A DNA stretch of 64,000 nt from Bacteroidota bacterium (lineage in GTDB: Bacteria > Bacteroidota > Bacteroidia > Bacteroidales > F082), in NCBI GenBank assembly GCA_018830105.1, contig JAHJTC010000010.1:62001-126000 (forward strand). The letters are read 5' to 3'. This document shows positions 26,394 to 36,265 of the stretch, one piece after another. The position numbers and the translations under genes were made by a program. The notes beneath the pieces were generated by a model. It saw only the letters and a program-made list of their open reading frames with translations, searched no databases and was not told the DNA's origin. The first letter of the stretch is position 1. Each line of letters begins with the position of its first letter.

Positions 26394-27539
26394 ATGAAAC
26401 TTGAACTTTATATTCTTGCCCTTACGTATTTGCTAAGTCCGGCCCTTTTGATTTATGCAGCACAAAAAATTCCCTTTTTAGATAAACTGGGAACCGTACT
26501 TCTTGCTTATGTATTGGGACTTTTGATTGGTCATCTGGGTTTAGTTCCTGAGGATGCCGGTGGATTACAGGAGGTGTTTATGAGTCTGAGTATTCCGCTT
26601 GCCATTCCGATGTTGTTGTTTACCTCCAGGTTAAAGGAATGGAAATCACTGGCAGGTAGCAGCATCAAATCAATGATTTTGGCAATGATCAGCGTAGTGG
26701 TTATGGTGATTATTGGTTTCCTGCTGTTTCGCGATACCAATACCTCCTTATGGAAAATTGGGGGCATGCTTGTAGGTGTTTATACCGGAGGCACTCCAAA
26801 CCTGGCGTCATTAAAGCTGATGCTTGATGTAGATGAAAATACATACCTGCTTACCCACACCTACGATATGGTGCTTTCGGGGTTTTACCTGCTCTTTTTA
26901 CTCCTGATTGGTCAACGGGCTTTTTCTTTTGTGTTAAAATCATTTGATAAAAACAAAAACAAGCAGCCAATTCTTGATGATGTTACCAATCCTTATCGCG
27001 AAATGCTTAAAAGGAAATATCGCAAAAACTTGCTTAAAGTTTTTGGAGCTTCGTTGCTTATCTTAATTTTTGCAGCAGCGATCGGGCAGCTTGTTCCGGA
27101 ATCCATGATGATGGCAACAGTAATTTTACTGATCACATCCCTGGGGATGATCGGGTCGGCTGTGCCCGCTTTGCGAAAGGCGGATTTTAGTTTTGAATTA
27201 GGCATGTACCTCATTCTTGTTTTTAGTGTTACCGTGTCTTCAATGGTAAATGTTAGTGATATGCTAAAGGCCTCACCCCAGCTAATTTATTACATTTCGA
27301 TGGTTGTTTTCGGCTCTTTACTGCTACACCTGATCCTTGCAATCATTTTTAAAGTTGATGCAGATACAGTGATGGTTACTTCGGCTGCGCTCATCTGTAG
27401 TCCGCCATTTGTGCCTGTTGTTGCCGGTGCCATAAACAACAGGGCATTGATAGTTCCAGGGCTGAGTGTTGGTATAATAGGTTACGCTGTTGGTAATTAT
27501 CTTGGCTATTTGGTGGCTACCTTTTTGCACTGGATATAA
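26394..27539 (+). CDS. DUF819 family membrane protein
   Basis: A 381-residue polytopic membrane protein with about ten helices. It matches the DUF819 (YjcL-like) family, whose members resemble sodium-dependent carboxylate or bile-acid-type transporters with an inverted repeat. The conserved block GVYTGGTPNLASLKLML near residue 145 and SSMVNVSDM support this. The substrate is unknown. The start at 26394 (MKLELYILA) is set by the promoter box just upstream. Confidence 0.85.
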   Translation: MKLELYILALTYLLSPALLIYAAQKIPFLDKLGTVLLAYVLGLLIGHLGLVPEDAGGLQEVFMSLSIPLAIPMLLFTSRLKEWKSLAGSSIKSMILAMISVVVMVIIGFLLFRDTNTSLWKIGGMLVGVYTGGTPNLASLKLMLDVDENTYLLTHTYDMVLSGFYLLFLLLIGQRAFSFVLKSFDKNKNKQPILDDVTNPYREMLKRKYRKNLLKVFGASLLILIFAAAIGQLVPESMMMATVILLITSLGMIGSAVPALRKADFSFELGMYLILVFSVTVSSMVNVSDMLKASPQLIYYISMVVFGSLLLHLILAIIFKVDADTVMVTSAALICSPPFVPVVAGAINNRALIVPGLSVGIIGYAVGNYLGYLVATFLHWI

Positions 27540-27763
27540 TACCCGATAACAAGCGTTTTCTTCCTTTTTGTTGTTGCTGTTCAACTGTTCGATTCCGAAT
27601 AGTTTTGCACGAACCCGCACACTTTACATTCAAGGTTTTGGTGTAAGTGGGTCTATAAAAAACCCTTTAAATATCTGATAAACAGGTACATAAAAAATCA
27701 TGGCATTGTTTATGATTAATGTTACGCATATTAAAATTCAAGTGCCTTACCAACAACAACGTC

Positions 27764-28477
27764 ATGATAAAATTGAACAACATACACAAGAGTTACCAAA
27801 CAGGCAACAACAGCCTGCATGTGCTTAAAGGTATTAACCTTGAAGTAAATGCCGGTGAAATGGTGGCTGTGATGGGCTCTTCCGGCTCCGGGAAATCTAC
27901 GCTACTGAATATTATTGGGTTGCTCGATGTGCATGATCAGGGAGACTATTACCTTGATGGCAACCTGATTAAAGGCATGAACGAAACCAAAGCAGCACTT
28001 TTACGCAATAAATTTTTGGGCTTTGTTTTTCAGTCTTTCAACCTGATTAGTTTTAAGAATGCGGTCGAAAATGTGGCTTTACCACTTTATTACCAAGGTG
28101 TTTCGAGGCGAAAACGCAATAAGATAGCCATGGAATACCTCGATCGGGTGGGGCTTTTGCCATGGGCTGATCATTTGCCTAATGAATTATCGGGAGGCCA
28201 GAAACAAAGGCTGGCAATTGCCAGGTCGTTAATCGGAAATCCAAAAGTTATTTTAGCCGACGAACCAACAGGAGCCTTGGATAGTGTTACCTCATCTGAA
28301 GTGATGGATTTATTTCAGGAGATTAATCAAAGTGGGATAACATTGATTATTGTAACGCACGAAAATGATATTGCTCACAAAACCCAACGCATCATCAAGT
28401 TGCACGATGGCCTTATTGATACCGATCATAAAAATGGCCGGACGAAGATTGAAACTAACGCTGTTTTTGCAATTTAA
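27764..28477 (+). CDS. MacB-type ABC transporter ATP-binding protein
   Basis: A 237-residue ATPase of the LolD/MacB class: Walker A GSSGSGKST near residue 38, Q-loop FVFQSFNLI, signature LSGGQKQRLAIARSL and Walker B VILADEPTGALDS. Mechanotransmission exporters of this class drive periplasmic adaptors rather than moving substrate through the membrane. The start at 27764 (MIKLNNIHKSY) gives the usual N terminus. It begins a four-gene operon with two permeases and an adaptor. No TolC-like gene is present in the window. Confidence 0.93.
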   Translation: MIKLNNIHKSYQTGNNSLHVLKGINLEVNAGEMVAVMGSSGSGKSTLLNIIGLLDVHDQGDYYLDGNLIKGMNETKAALLRNKFLGFVFQSFNLISFKNAVENVALPLYYQGVSRRKRNKIAMEYLDRVGLLPWADHLPNELSGGQKQRLAIARSLIGNPKVILADEPTGALDSVTSSEVMDLFQEINQSGITLIIVTHENDIAHKTQRIIKLHDGLIDTDHKNGRTKIETNAVFAI

Positions 28478-28489
28478 AACCCTGCTGAA

Positions 28490-29725
28490 ATGTTTGACCT
28501 GGATAAATGGCAAGAAATATTTAACACCATTGAGAAAAACAAGATGCGTACTTTTCTTACCGGCTTTTCTGTTGCCTGGGGGATTTTTATGCTGATCATT
28601 CTTCAGGGAGCCGGCGTTGGCCTGCAAAAAGGTACCGAGAGCCAGTTTCGGTCTTCGGCAACAAATGCAATCTGGATATGGAATGGTCAAACCAGTAAGG
28701 CCTATAAAGGCAGTAATTCTGGTCGCCAGATTCAGATGAAAAATGAAGATTATGATTTTTTAGGAACGCACATTGATGGAATTGACAAAATATCGGGGCG
28801 CTATAATTTGTGGTCCGGTAATATTATTTCCTACAAAAAGGAGTCAGGAGCCTACAGCATCCGTGGCATACACACCGATTATCAAACGGTTGAGATGCTA
28901 ACTTTGGTAAAAGGACGTTTTTTGAACGAGCATGATCAGCGCTATAGCCGTAAATGTGTATTAATCAGCAAGCTCGTTGATGAAGCACTGTTTAAGCATG
29001 GCGAAGAATCGGTTGGCAAGTATGTCAATATCAATGGTGTGCCTTTTAAGGTTGTGGGTGTTTTTGATGATGATGACGGCCGCGACGACAATATGCAGGT
29101 TGTTTATGTGGCGCTTTCGGCTGCGCAACGCGTATTTGGTGGAGGCCGTAATGTGAATGGTATTGTTGTTACAGTAGGCGATGCTACTGCTGAGGAAGCT
29201 ATTGAGATAGAAAACGAAATGAAAGCAAAAATGGCTGCCCGGCATCGTTTTGATCCCACAGATGAGCGAGCCCTGTTTTTCTGGAATAGTGTGGAAGAAT
29301 TTACCCGGTTTCGTAAATTGTTTGCCAGTATTAGCCTCTTTGTATGGGTGATTGGTATTGGGACGATTATTGCCGGCGTGGTAGGTGTAAGTAATATCAT
29401 GATGATTGTGGTTAAAGACCGTACCAAGGAAATAGGTATTCGCAAGGCGTTGGGAGCAACACCCCGAAGTATTGTCAGCCTGGTTCTGCAGGAAGCCATT
29501 TTAATTACTGCTTTTGCGGGATATATTGGATTGGTATTGGGTGTTGGGTTGCTTGAGCTGATTTCGGACCGTATCGATACGCCCTTTTTCAGGCAACCCG
29601 AAGTAAACATTACGGTTGCAATCGGCGCAACGGCATTACTCGTCATAGCTGGCGCATTGGCAGGTTTTATACCTGCTCAACGAGCAGCTTCCATAAAACC
29701 TATCGAAGCACTTAGAGATGAATAG
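28490..29725 (+). CDS. MacB-type ABC transporter permease 1
   Basis: A 411-residue FtsX/MacB-like permease: one N-terminal helix (TFLTGFSVAWGIFMLIILQG), a large periplasmic domain (about 45-285) and three C-terminal helices with KDRTKEIGIRKALGATPRSI at the coupling loop. It starts 12 bases after the ATPase gene. It is clearly paralogous to the next gene, so the pair probably forms a heterodimer. Confidence 0.92.
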   Translation: MFDLDKWQEIFNTIEKNKMRTFLTGFSVAWGIFMLIILQGAGVGLQKGTESQFRSSATNAIWIWNGQTSKAYKGSNSGRQIQMKNEDYDFLGTHIDGIDKISGRYNLWSGNIISYKKESGAYSIRGIHTDYQTVEMLTLVKGRFLNEHDQRYSRKCVLISKLVDEALFKHGEESVGKYVNINGVPFKVVGVFDDDDGRDDNMQVVYVALSAAQRVFGGGRNVNGIVVTVGDATAEEAIEIENEMKAKMAARHRFDPTDERALFFWNSVEEFTRFRKLFASISLFVWVIGIGTIIAGVVGVSNIMMIVVKDRTKEIGIRKALGATPRSIVSLVLQEAILITAFAGYIGLVLGVGLLELISDRIDTPFFRQPEVNITVAIGATALLVIAGALAGFIPAQRAASIKPIEALRDE

Positions 29726-29754
29726 TTTGATAAATCAATTAAAAAGCACTAACA

Positions 29755-31020
29755 ATGTTTGATCGCGATAGATGGCAAGAGATATGGAGCAGCCTGGCAA
29801 AGAATAAAGTGAGAACACTTTTAACTGCCTTTGGGGTGTTTTGGGGCATCTTTATGCTGATGATTATGCTTGGATCGGGCAATGGCTTGCAAAACGGTGT
29901 TACGCATGGCATGAAAGATATCGCATCCAACAGCGTTTTTATGTGGACAAGACCAACAACCGAACCTTACAAAGGTCTTCCGCGCAACCGGCGTTTTTAC
30001 TATCGCAACGAGGACATCAAGGCGTTGAAAGACAATATTGAGGAACTCGATATTATTTCGCCACGTTTGGAAGGGGGTGGCCGCAGATCAGGCGATAATG
30101 TGGTGTATAAGCAAAACGCAGGAGCGTTCAGCATTTATGGCGATTATCCACAATGGAATTTGATTGATCCCTGTGAAATCATCAGCGGACGTTTTATCAA
30201 TGAGCTCGACATCGAAAATGCAAGAAAAGTAGCAGTAATCGGTGAAAGGGTGTATGAGATTTTATTTGAAAAAGAAGAAGACCCACTCGGAAAGTACATC
30301 CGAATCAATGGGGTATATTTTCAGGTTGTGGGAGTTTTTAAGCCTAAAAATGCCAATATGAATTTTGGAGGTGATAAAGAACAAAGTATTCACCTGCCCT
30401 TTACAACACTTCAAAAGGCGTATAATTATGGAAATATTGTAGGGTGGTTTGCGCTCACTTCCAAAGGAAATCTGCCGGTGAGCATAGTCGAAGAAAAAGC
30501 TACCAAGCTGCTCAAAGAACGTCATAAAGTGGCACCAAACGATAATCGCGCCATAGGCTCCTTTAACCTGGATAAAGAATTTCGGCAGATGACGGGTTTA
30601 TTTGCGGGCATCCGTGGCCTGATTTGGGTGGTTGGCATTGGTACATTGCTGGCAGGAGTAATTGGCATCAGCAATATTATGCTGGTGATTGTAAAGGAAC
30701 GCACAAAAGAAATTGGCATCATGCGTGCTTTGGGCGCTTCGCCGGCAAAAGTAATTGCACAAATCGTAACAGAATCTGTTGTACTTACAACTGTTGCCGG
30801 TTATGCCGGCCTTGTAGCGGGCGTTTTTTTAATGGAACTGGTCGATAAAAATCTGCCGGCACCCACAGCTCAGGATACGATGTTTTTGCATCCTGTCATC
30901 GATTTTCAGGTAGCCGTTATGTCGCTGCTGATTATTGTTGTTTCGGGCGTGCTGGCAGGGCTTATCCCGGCCAGAAGGGCAGTGAGTATTAAGCCAATTG
31001 ATGCCTTAAGGTATGAATAG
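29755..31020 (+). CDS. MacB-type ABC transporter permease 2
   Basis: A 421-residue permease with the same layout as its neighbour: N-terminal FDRDRWQEIWSSLAKNKVR, helix, periplasmic domain, then KERTKEIGIMRALGASPAKV and three helices. Tandem duplication is the simplest origin. It acts with the preceding ATPase and permease in export of an unknown substrate (peptide, lipid or antibiotic). Confidence 0.92.
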   Translation: MFDRDRWQEIWSSLAKNKVRTLLTAFGVFWGIFMLMIMLGSGNGLQNGVTHGMKDIASNSVFMWTRPTTEPYKGLPRNRRFYYRNEDIKALKDNIEELDIISPRLEGGGRRSGDNVVYKQNAGAFSIYGDYPQWNLIDPCEIISGRFINELDIENARKVAVIGERVYEILFEKEEDPLGKYIRINGVYFQVVGVFKPKNANMNFGGDKEQSIHLPFTTLQKAYNYGNIVGWFALTSKGNLPVSIVEEKATKLLKERHKVAPNDNRAIGSFNLDKEFRQMTGLFAGIRGLIWVVGIGTLLAGVIGISNIMLVIVKERTKEIGIMRALGASPAKVIAQIVTESVVLTTVAGYAGLVAGVFLMELVDKNLPAPTAQDTMFLHPVIDFQVAVMSLLIIVVSGVLAGLIPARRAVSIKPIDALRYE

Positions 31021-31055
31021 TAATCAAAATAACACACAATAAATTTAACTGTATC

Positions 31056-32138
31056 ATGAAAACATTTTTGAAAATAGCATTAGCCTTAATCGTAGTGAGC
31101 GTTTTTGTCGGCACCTTGTTTTACTTGTATAAAAAGTCTCAGGCAAAACCTGTAAGTTTTGATACTTCAACAGCTTATGTTACAGATATCATAAAGAAAA
31201 CTGTTGCCACAGGCGCTGTAGTTCCCCGCAAGGAGATAGAGATCACGCCAAAGGTTTCGGGGATTATTGAAGAGATTTATGTGGAGCCCGGCGATCTTGT
31301 AACAAAAGACCAACTGATTGCCAGGGTGAAAATTATTCCCGATATGATCAGTCTGAATAATGCAGAGTCGCGCGTAAAAAGAGCCAAAATTCAGCTTGAA
31401 GAAGCACGTAAAAATCACATTCGCTATAAATCACTTTTTGAACAGGAGGTAATTCCTGAAGCTGATTTTTTAACGGTCGACATTGCTTTCCGCAATGCTC
31501 AGGAAGAGCTTGCAACCGCAGAGGACAATTTGCAGCTAATTCGCGAAGGAGCTACCAAAAAAGCGGGGAATGTGACCAATACGCTTATCCGATCCACAAT
31601 AGAAGGCATGGTACTGGATGTTCCTGTTGAAGAAGGCAACTCAGTAATTGAAAGCAATACTTTCAACAGCGGAACGGTAATAGCGTCTATTGCCGATATG
31701 AGCGAAATGGTTTTTGAAGGGATGGTGGACGAATCTGAAGTTGGAAAAATTAAGGAAGGAATGGCGCTTATTATGACCATCGGCGCTATTGAGAACGAAA
31801 AGTTTGATGCCGTTTTGGAGCATATTGCGCCAAAAGGTGTTGAAGAAAATGGAGCTATACAGTTTGAAATCAGGGCTGCTGTAAATTTGAAGGACAATCA
31901 GTTTATCCGCGCGGGCTACAGCGCCAATGCGGATATTGTTCTCGAAAAAAGGGAACAGGTGCTGGCTATTAATGAGGGTTTGTTGAAGTTTGACAACGAT
32001 ACGGCCTTTGTTGAAGTTGAAGTGTCGCCCCAAACTTTTGAGAAACGCATTGTAAAAACAGGATTGTCGGATGGTTTGGCGATAGAAATCCTTGAAGGCA
32101 TTTCGGAAACCGATAAAATAAAAGCTGCAGCATTGTAG
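31056..32138 (+). CDS. Periplasmic adaptor (membrane fusion) protein
   Basis: A 360-residue HlyD/MacA-type adaptor. It has an N-terminal membrane anchor (FLKIALALIVVSVFVGTLFY), a lipoyl half (KVSGIIEEIYVEPGDLVTKD), a helical hairpin, a second lipoyl half (STIEGMVLDVPVEEGNSVI), a beta-barrel and a membrane-proximal domain. It is the last gene of the ABC exporter operon and would bridge the permeases to an outer-membrane channel encoded elsewhere. A strong terminator follows. Confidence 0.9.
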   Translation: MKTFLKIALALIVVSVFVGTLFYLYKKSQAKPVSFDTSTAYVTDIIKKTVATGAVVPRKEIEITPKVSGIIEEIYVEPGDLVTKDQLIARVKIIPDMISLNNAESRVKRAKIQLEEARKNHIRYKSLFEQEVIPEADFLTVDIAFRNAQEELATAEDNLQLIREGATKKAGNVTNTLIRSTIEGMVLDVPVEEGNSVIESNTFNSGTVIASIADMSEMVFEGMVDESEVGKIKEGMALIMTIGAIENEKFDAVLEHIAPKGVEENGAIQFEIRAAVNLKDNQFIRAGYSANADIVLEKREQVLAINEGLLKFDNDTAFVEVEVSPQTFEKRIVKTGLSDGLAIEILEGISETDKIKAAAL

Positions 32139-32160
32139 CGTTGTTGTGTGTTGGTTTGGT

Positions 32161-32198
32161 ATCCGCAGCGTGGTTTTGCCCGCTGCGGATTTTTTTTT
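32161..32198 (+). terminator. Intrinsic terminator of the ABC exporter operon
   Basis: A perfect 10-bp stem ATCCGCAGCG (32161-32170) / CGCTGCGGAT (32181-32190) with a 10-base loop, followed by eight T. It lies between the convergent adaptor and phosphatase genes. Confidence 0.88.
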
Positions 32199-32214
32199 CA
32201 GTGGCAATCAATAG

Positions 32215-34122
32215 CTATTCAGGAGTATAAAACACAAGGCGCTCAATTATTTCGTAGGTGTCAGGATTAACTACTTCGAGCTGTATTTGGCGTCCCTGAA
32301 TATCAAAAAACACCAAAGCATATTGAAGTGAGAAAAAAGCTACATGATCACTCCAGGGCAATTTTTCCTGTCCGTAATATGGCGCTCCGGCTGATCCATT
32401 TGTAATCTGCCAAAAATCCCTTGAAAGTTGTAAGCGAGGCAACTCCCAGTCTTCTGGATAACGCAACATTTCGTTAGTAATGTGCAGTCGGCTGTAATTG
32501 TGCTCATCGCCGCACAAAACAGCCCTTGTCTTAAGGCTTTGATTTACCATAATATCCAGTATTTCGTCACGACGCTCAATAATTCCATTGGCAACAGGAT
32601 TGCCGGCAATAAACGGGCGGATATCGTTATTTCCGGAATACCACATATCATCATGCGAATGGCCGCCATTTGGGAACATCGGCGTATGAAAGCTAACGAA
32701 AATATGATCGATAAGGCTGTCGTTTTCCAGCATTTCTGTTGTTTTACTGTACCATTCCAGCTGTTTATCCATGAGGTATCCATGAGCATTTCCGCTGCTG
32801 TATGGAATGGCTGCTGTGGAAGGGGCATACCAATAATCGGAATTGAGCACAATCATGGCCACATTATCGTAGGTGTAATAATACACATTCTCCTGATAGG
32901 AAGGAAAATCGATTTGATCGGGCACAGGATCATAGGAAGTGCCATCTTCGCTTACTGGACCATTAACAGGATTGCAGAATTCATCAGCAAACAAGCGTTC
33001 GGCCGATTGTGTTTTGAATGGAAAATTATCCACAGCAACACCATTTTTAAGGTCTCCGAAAGCAGTCATCATCGCTTCATGATTGCCCATCGCAGTATAA
33101 ACAGGAATATGATGCCAAAAGGGCTCAATGGCACGTTTCCAGTTGGCATATTGAAGTTGGGTGGCTTCCACGCTTGTTGAATAGCCGGTAATCAGATCAC
33201 CGGTGAATTGCCAAAAAGCAGCGCCTTCACGATTGGCCAATGCAGCAATTTTTTTCATGATATAGGCATTGGTGCCAAACAGGCTGCGTTCGCCTCCGCC
33301 TTTGCCTTCGCGCGAATCACTGGCGTAAGCAAAGCGAAAACTGCTGCGGCTACCTTTTGTTGGCGCTGTGCGAAAGCTGTAGGTGTAGGTTTGAACCCCA
33401 AGTTTAATCTGATAGGTGTACAGCGAATCGGCTTGCAATCTATCAATCAGAATTTCATGCTGCCGACTTCCTCTTAAATTGGCCATGCGCTGTTTTTGTT
33501 GGTATTGATCTCTGCCAACACTGATTGTTGGGTCGGTTAATTGATTGGTTTTGAAAGTTATAATAACACTTTCAGCTGTGGGCTGAACTACAAAAGGACC
33601 TTCGCAGATGGTGAGCGCCGGCGAAAAGGAGTCTTTAGCTTCAAAAGCAATCCTGCCATCGTAAATCAGCTGTCCATTTTGGTTTACCAAACGATAGGCC
33701 AATAGCCCGTATCCATTGGTTTCCCAATCAATGATGTCGTATTTTCCGCTTAGTGCAGCAATATCTACCTGAGCCCGGCCTTTTTTTACTCTGGCTGCTT
33801 GTTTGAACCAAACAGGCTGAGGGTATTTGATGCCTTCGGTAGGAATAAATCCGTAATACAGTGTGCCGTTGAAAAGGCTGTCGGAAAAATCAAAATTTAT
33901 TCCTTCTGCGCCGGCTTGTGGCGCCTGTATCAGTTGCTCCAGCGTTAGGCTAAGGGTTTCTTCAACTTGCGGATAGGTATCGCCTGACTCTGGATGAATA
34001 AATACCAGACTATCGCCAAAATAGGTTATGTTGGAATAAATAGTTGGGATATCTTGTGCAAAAAGCTGTGGGATGCAAAAAAACAGAGAAATTGCGAAGC
34101 TAATGATTGATCGGGAACTCAT
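32215..34122 (-). CDS. Secreted purple-acid-phosphatase-like metallophosphoesterase
   Basis: A 635-residue exported protein. The signal peptide ends near LFAQD. An N-terminal purple-acid-phosphatase-type fibronectin domain lies around residues 175-265 (QHEILIDRLQADSLYTYQIK). A calcineurin-like phosphatase domain follows with metal ligands in FAYASDSREG, FTGDLI, AMGNHEA, FVSFHTPMF and CGDEHNYSR. The family hydrolyses phosphate esters or nucleotides with a dinuclear metal centre. There is no lipobox or clear sorting tail, so it is probably periplasmic. It stands alone. Confidence 0.87.
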   Translation of the reverse strand: MSSRSIISFAISLFFCIPQLFAQDIPTIYSNITYFGDSLVFIHPESGDTYPQVEETLSLTLEQLIQAPQAGAEGINFDFSDSLFNGTLYYGFIPTEGIKYPQPVWFKQAARVKKGRAQVDIAALSGKYDIIDWETNGYGLLAYRLVNQNGQLIYDGRIAFEAKDSFSPALTICEGPFVVQPTAESVIITFKTNQLTDPTISVGRDQYQQKQRMANLRGSRQHEILIDRLQADSLYTYQIKLGVQTYTYSFRTAPTKGSRSSFRFAYASDSREGKGGGERSLFGTNAYIMKKIAALANREGAAFWQFTGDLITGYSTSVEATQLQYANWKRAIEPFWHHIPVYTAMGNHEAMMTAFGDLKNGVAVDNFPFKTQSAERLFADEFCNPVNGPVSEDGTSYDPVPDQIDFPSYQENVYYYTYDNVAMIVLNSDYWYAPSTAAIPYSSGNAHGYLMDKQLEWYSKTTEMLENDSLIDHIFVSFHTPMFPNGGHSHDDMWYSGNNDIRPFIAGNPVANGIIERRDEILDIMVNQSLKTRAVLCGDEHNYSRLHITNEMLRYPEDWELPRLQLSRDFWQITNGSAGAPYYGQEKLPWSDHVAFFSLQYALVFFDIQGRQIQLEVVNPDTYEIIERLVFYTPE

Positions 34123-34311
34123 AATCGTTAGTGTTGGTGATTAAGAGCAAATATAAGCAATCGGTTGCTAATCGAAATAATTCAATCCTAATTTTATGTG
34201 AGTATTCAGTTAAAAAAACTGATGTTAATTTTCGTAAAGGAGTCTATTCAAATAGAATAATTCAACCAAAGATCAAAACGCTGATAACAACGATGTTTCA
34301 GTGATTACGGC

Positions 34312-34980
34312 TTATACCTCAGACAAGAAACTATCGAGGTTGTCGAATTTATGATGATAATCATCCATCGAACGTTTGATGACCTCATGCGCTTCTTCGA
34401 TGCCATAAACGTGCGTTACCTCCACATTGCTTTCTTTTCCCGGAAGGTCTTTGTAGGTTAAAAAATAATGTCTTAAACGATCAAGCACCAATTCGGGGCA
34501 ATCCGTGATATCGCGATAGCCGCCATATACGGCATCATTGTCGAGTACGGCAACAATTTTATCATCAGCCTCGTTACCGTCGATCATGCGAAAGCCGCCG
34601 ATAGGTCTGGCTTTTACAAGAATATCACCGTGGGTAATGTCTTTTTCGGTAAGCACGCAAATATCAAGTGGATCGCGGTCGCCTGTGATATCGGTGCGAT
34701 TGGTTTTCTGGTTGCAATATTCAGCAACTCTGGTAGCACAAAAGGTTTGAGGCACAAAACCATAAAGTGCCGGAACGACGTTGGAATACTTTTGTGGCCG
34801 GTCGAGGCGCAGATAACCTGAAACTTTATCCACCTCATATTTCACCGTATCAGTAGGCACCATTTCAATAAAACACATGACTACTTCGGGAGCATCTTGT
34901 CCGATTTCAACACCGTGCCAGGGATGCGATTTGTAGCGTAAGCCCATCAACCTGCCGATGGGATCCATAATTTTTGACAT
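34312..34980 (-). CDS. ppa: Inorganic pyrophosphatase (family I)
   Basis: A 222-residue soluble pyrophosphatase, which draws biosynthetic reactions forward by splitting PPi. Active-site acidic residues are in the signature DRDPLDICVL near residue 100 and in DGNEADDKIVAVLDND near residue 135. It is slightly longer at the N terminus than the E. coli enzyme (176 aa), as in related Bacteroidota. A TACCTTTG box upstream supports the start. Confidence 0.93.
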   Translation of the reverse strand: MSKIMDPIGRLMGLRYKSHPWHGVEIGQDAPEVVMCFIEMVPTDTVKYEVDKVSGYLRLDRPQKYSNVVPALYGFVPQTFCATRVAEYCNQKTNRTDITGDRDPLDICVLTEKDITHGDILVKARPIGGFRMIDGNEADDKIVAVLDNDAVYGGYRDITDCPELVLDRLRHYFLTYKDLPGKESNVEVTHVYGIEEAHEVIKRSMDDYHHKFDNLDSFLSEV

Positions 34981-35011
34981 AAGCCTTTAATATTGTTGAT
35001 TGTGTGGGCTG

Positions 35012-35019
35012 CAAAGGTA
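35012..35019 (-). promoter_or_regulatory. Promoter -7 box of ppa
   Basis: TACCTTTG on the minus strand, matching TAnnTTTG, 31 bases before the ppa ATG. Confidence 0.5.
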
Positions 35020-35159
35020 TGATATTTCGGGAAGCAGATGCTTTGTGGCGGACTTCAAAAGACAAATCTTTCTTGCAATGCCGATTTATATTTAGAACTA
35101 AAACAGTCATTTTCATAAGGTAACCCGCCAGAGAGTTTATGCATGGTTGCCTTGCGTAT

Positions 35160-35459
35160 TTATTTAATAGTTCTTCTTGTCAAGACTCGAGCCGTATGAT
35201 GAATAGTTAAAATGTCAATTTGTTTTTCGGAAACAATCTTATAGATAACCCTGTATCTGCCTTCAATCAATTCACGAATATTTTCTTTGTCAATTTCTGA
35301 TACAATTTTTCCAAGGTAAGTCTGAGATTTTAATAAATCAGTCCTATTTTTAATTCTTAATACTTGCAGTTTAGCATATTTCCTTGAATCTCTAGAAATA
35401 TACTCTGCTATGCTTTTTAAATCGTCTTTCGCTTGAAAAGTCCAATTTATTCGAACCAT
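35160..35459 (-). CDS. ParE/RelE-family toxin
   Basis: A 99-residue toxin of the ParE/RelE superfamily. It has WTFQAKDDLKSIAEYISRDS at the N terminus and RELIEGRYRVIYKIVSEKQIDIL in the central sheet, ending HHTARVL. ParE members poison gyrase and RelE members cut mRNA on the ribosome; the pattern fits ParE better. It overlaps the upstream antitoxin gene by 13 bases. The pair is clearly richer in A+T than its neighbours, which suggests acquisition. Confidence 0.87.
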   Translation of the reverse strand: MVRINWTFQAKDDLKSIAEYISRDSRKYAKLQVLRIKNRTDLLKSQTYLGKIVSEIDKENIRELIEGRYRVIYKIVSEKQIDILTIHHTARVLTRRTIK

Positions 35460-35629
35460 TTATCGATTTCTTTATCTATTTCAAGGTCTGTAATAATTTC
35501 ACCTTTTTCTGATTGCATATTTCCATATTCAATCTTTTCAATTAAAATGAGCTTTTCAACCAATTCATCAATTGAAAATTGTTCTGGTAAACTATCAATT
35601 TGTTCTTTTAGTCTTGTCTTTGTCAACAT
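35447..35629 (-). CDS. Antitoxin partner of the ParE-like toxin
   Basis: A 60-residue acidic protein (LPEQFSIDELVEKLILIEKI) of the kind found before ParE toxins in Bacteroidota. There is no obvious DNA-binding domain in the first half. Assignment comes from size, order and overlap with the toxin gene. It would neutralise the toxin by binding; whether it autoregulates the pair cannot be seen. Confidence 0.8.
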   Translation of the reverse strand: MLTKTRLKEQIDSLPEQFSIDELVEKLILIEKIEYGNMQSEKGEIITDLEIDKEIDKWFE

Positions 35630-35770
35630 TTTAGTTTCATTTAATATTTAACCCAAATATACTATAAATATTATGTCATGGAGTTGTGATGTGGTTTTTT
35701 AATATGCAAGGCAAAAGAGGTGTAAGCGCAATTTGGCAGCTACCATCTCTAAAGCGGTTTCACCTATCGT

Positions 35771-36265
35771 TTAATTTCGAATATTTACCTGGGCAGGCAC
35801 CGAAACATGGCCTTGCACCATTTTCCAGTGGCCATCGGCATTTTTGTCGAACACCCCGCTAAACCTGATGCCTTCATAACTGCGGGCAATGCTATCGTAC
35901 ATAAAGTTATAATTCATGTTTTTGATAAACCAGGCAGAATTTCCGGTACAATTGATTCGAATAAACTGATCATTGGTTGAAATGTAAATTTCAGAGATCT
36001 GATCGAACTGATTTCTGTAAGCTTCGCGAATATTTTCCCATCCCATCAGTTTTTCGTTCATATCAGTGCCAAGTAAAATGATGCTGTCGTTGGTTGCCCA
36101 AATGTTTTCGATCATACTGAAATCTTCGTTTTCCATTGCAATCGTGTAGCGTTCAAGCAAAATTTCAAGCGCATCAATTTCTTCTTCCACTGTCGGATTA
36201 TTCGGACACTCATTGCAAGCACTTATTGTTAAGGCAAGCAATAAAAGGGGTAAATAAATTTTCAT
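35771..36265 (-). CDS. NTF2/SnoaL-like lipoprotein
   Basis: A 164-residue lipoprotein with lipobox TISAC (Cys near residue 17). The mature part is an NTF2-like fold (DUF4440/SnoaL_3 type): IDALEILLERYTIAMENEDF then WENIREAYRNQF, with beta strands ending GHWKMVQGHVSVP. Members of this fold bind small ligands or act as enzymes; no active-site residues can be assigned. It is a single gene, divergent from the ATP synthase operon. Confidence 0.82.
   Translation of the reverse strand: MKIYLPLLLLALTISACNECPNNPTVEEEIDALEILLERYTIAMENEDFSMIENIWATNDSIILLGTDMNEKLMGWENIREAYRNQFDQISEIYISTNDQFIRINCTGNSAWFIKNMNYNFMYDSIARSYEGIRFSGVFDKNADGHWKMVQGHVSVPAQVNIRN

Noticed and set aside
32482-33180. 232-codon plus-strand frame inside the metallophosphatase gene
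   Set aside because: It is antisense to a clear, full-length gene and its translation resembles no known protein.
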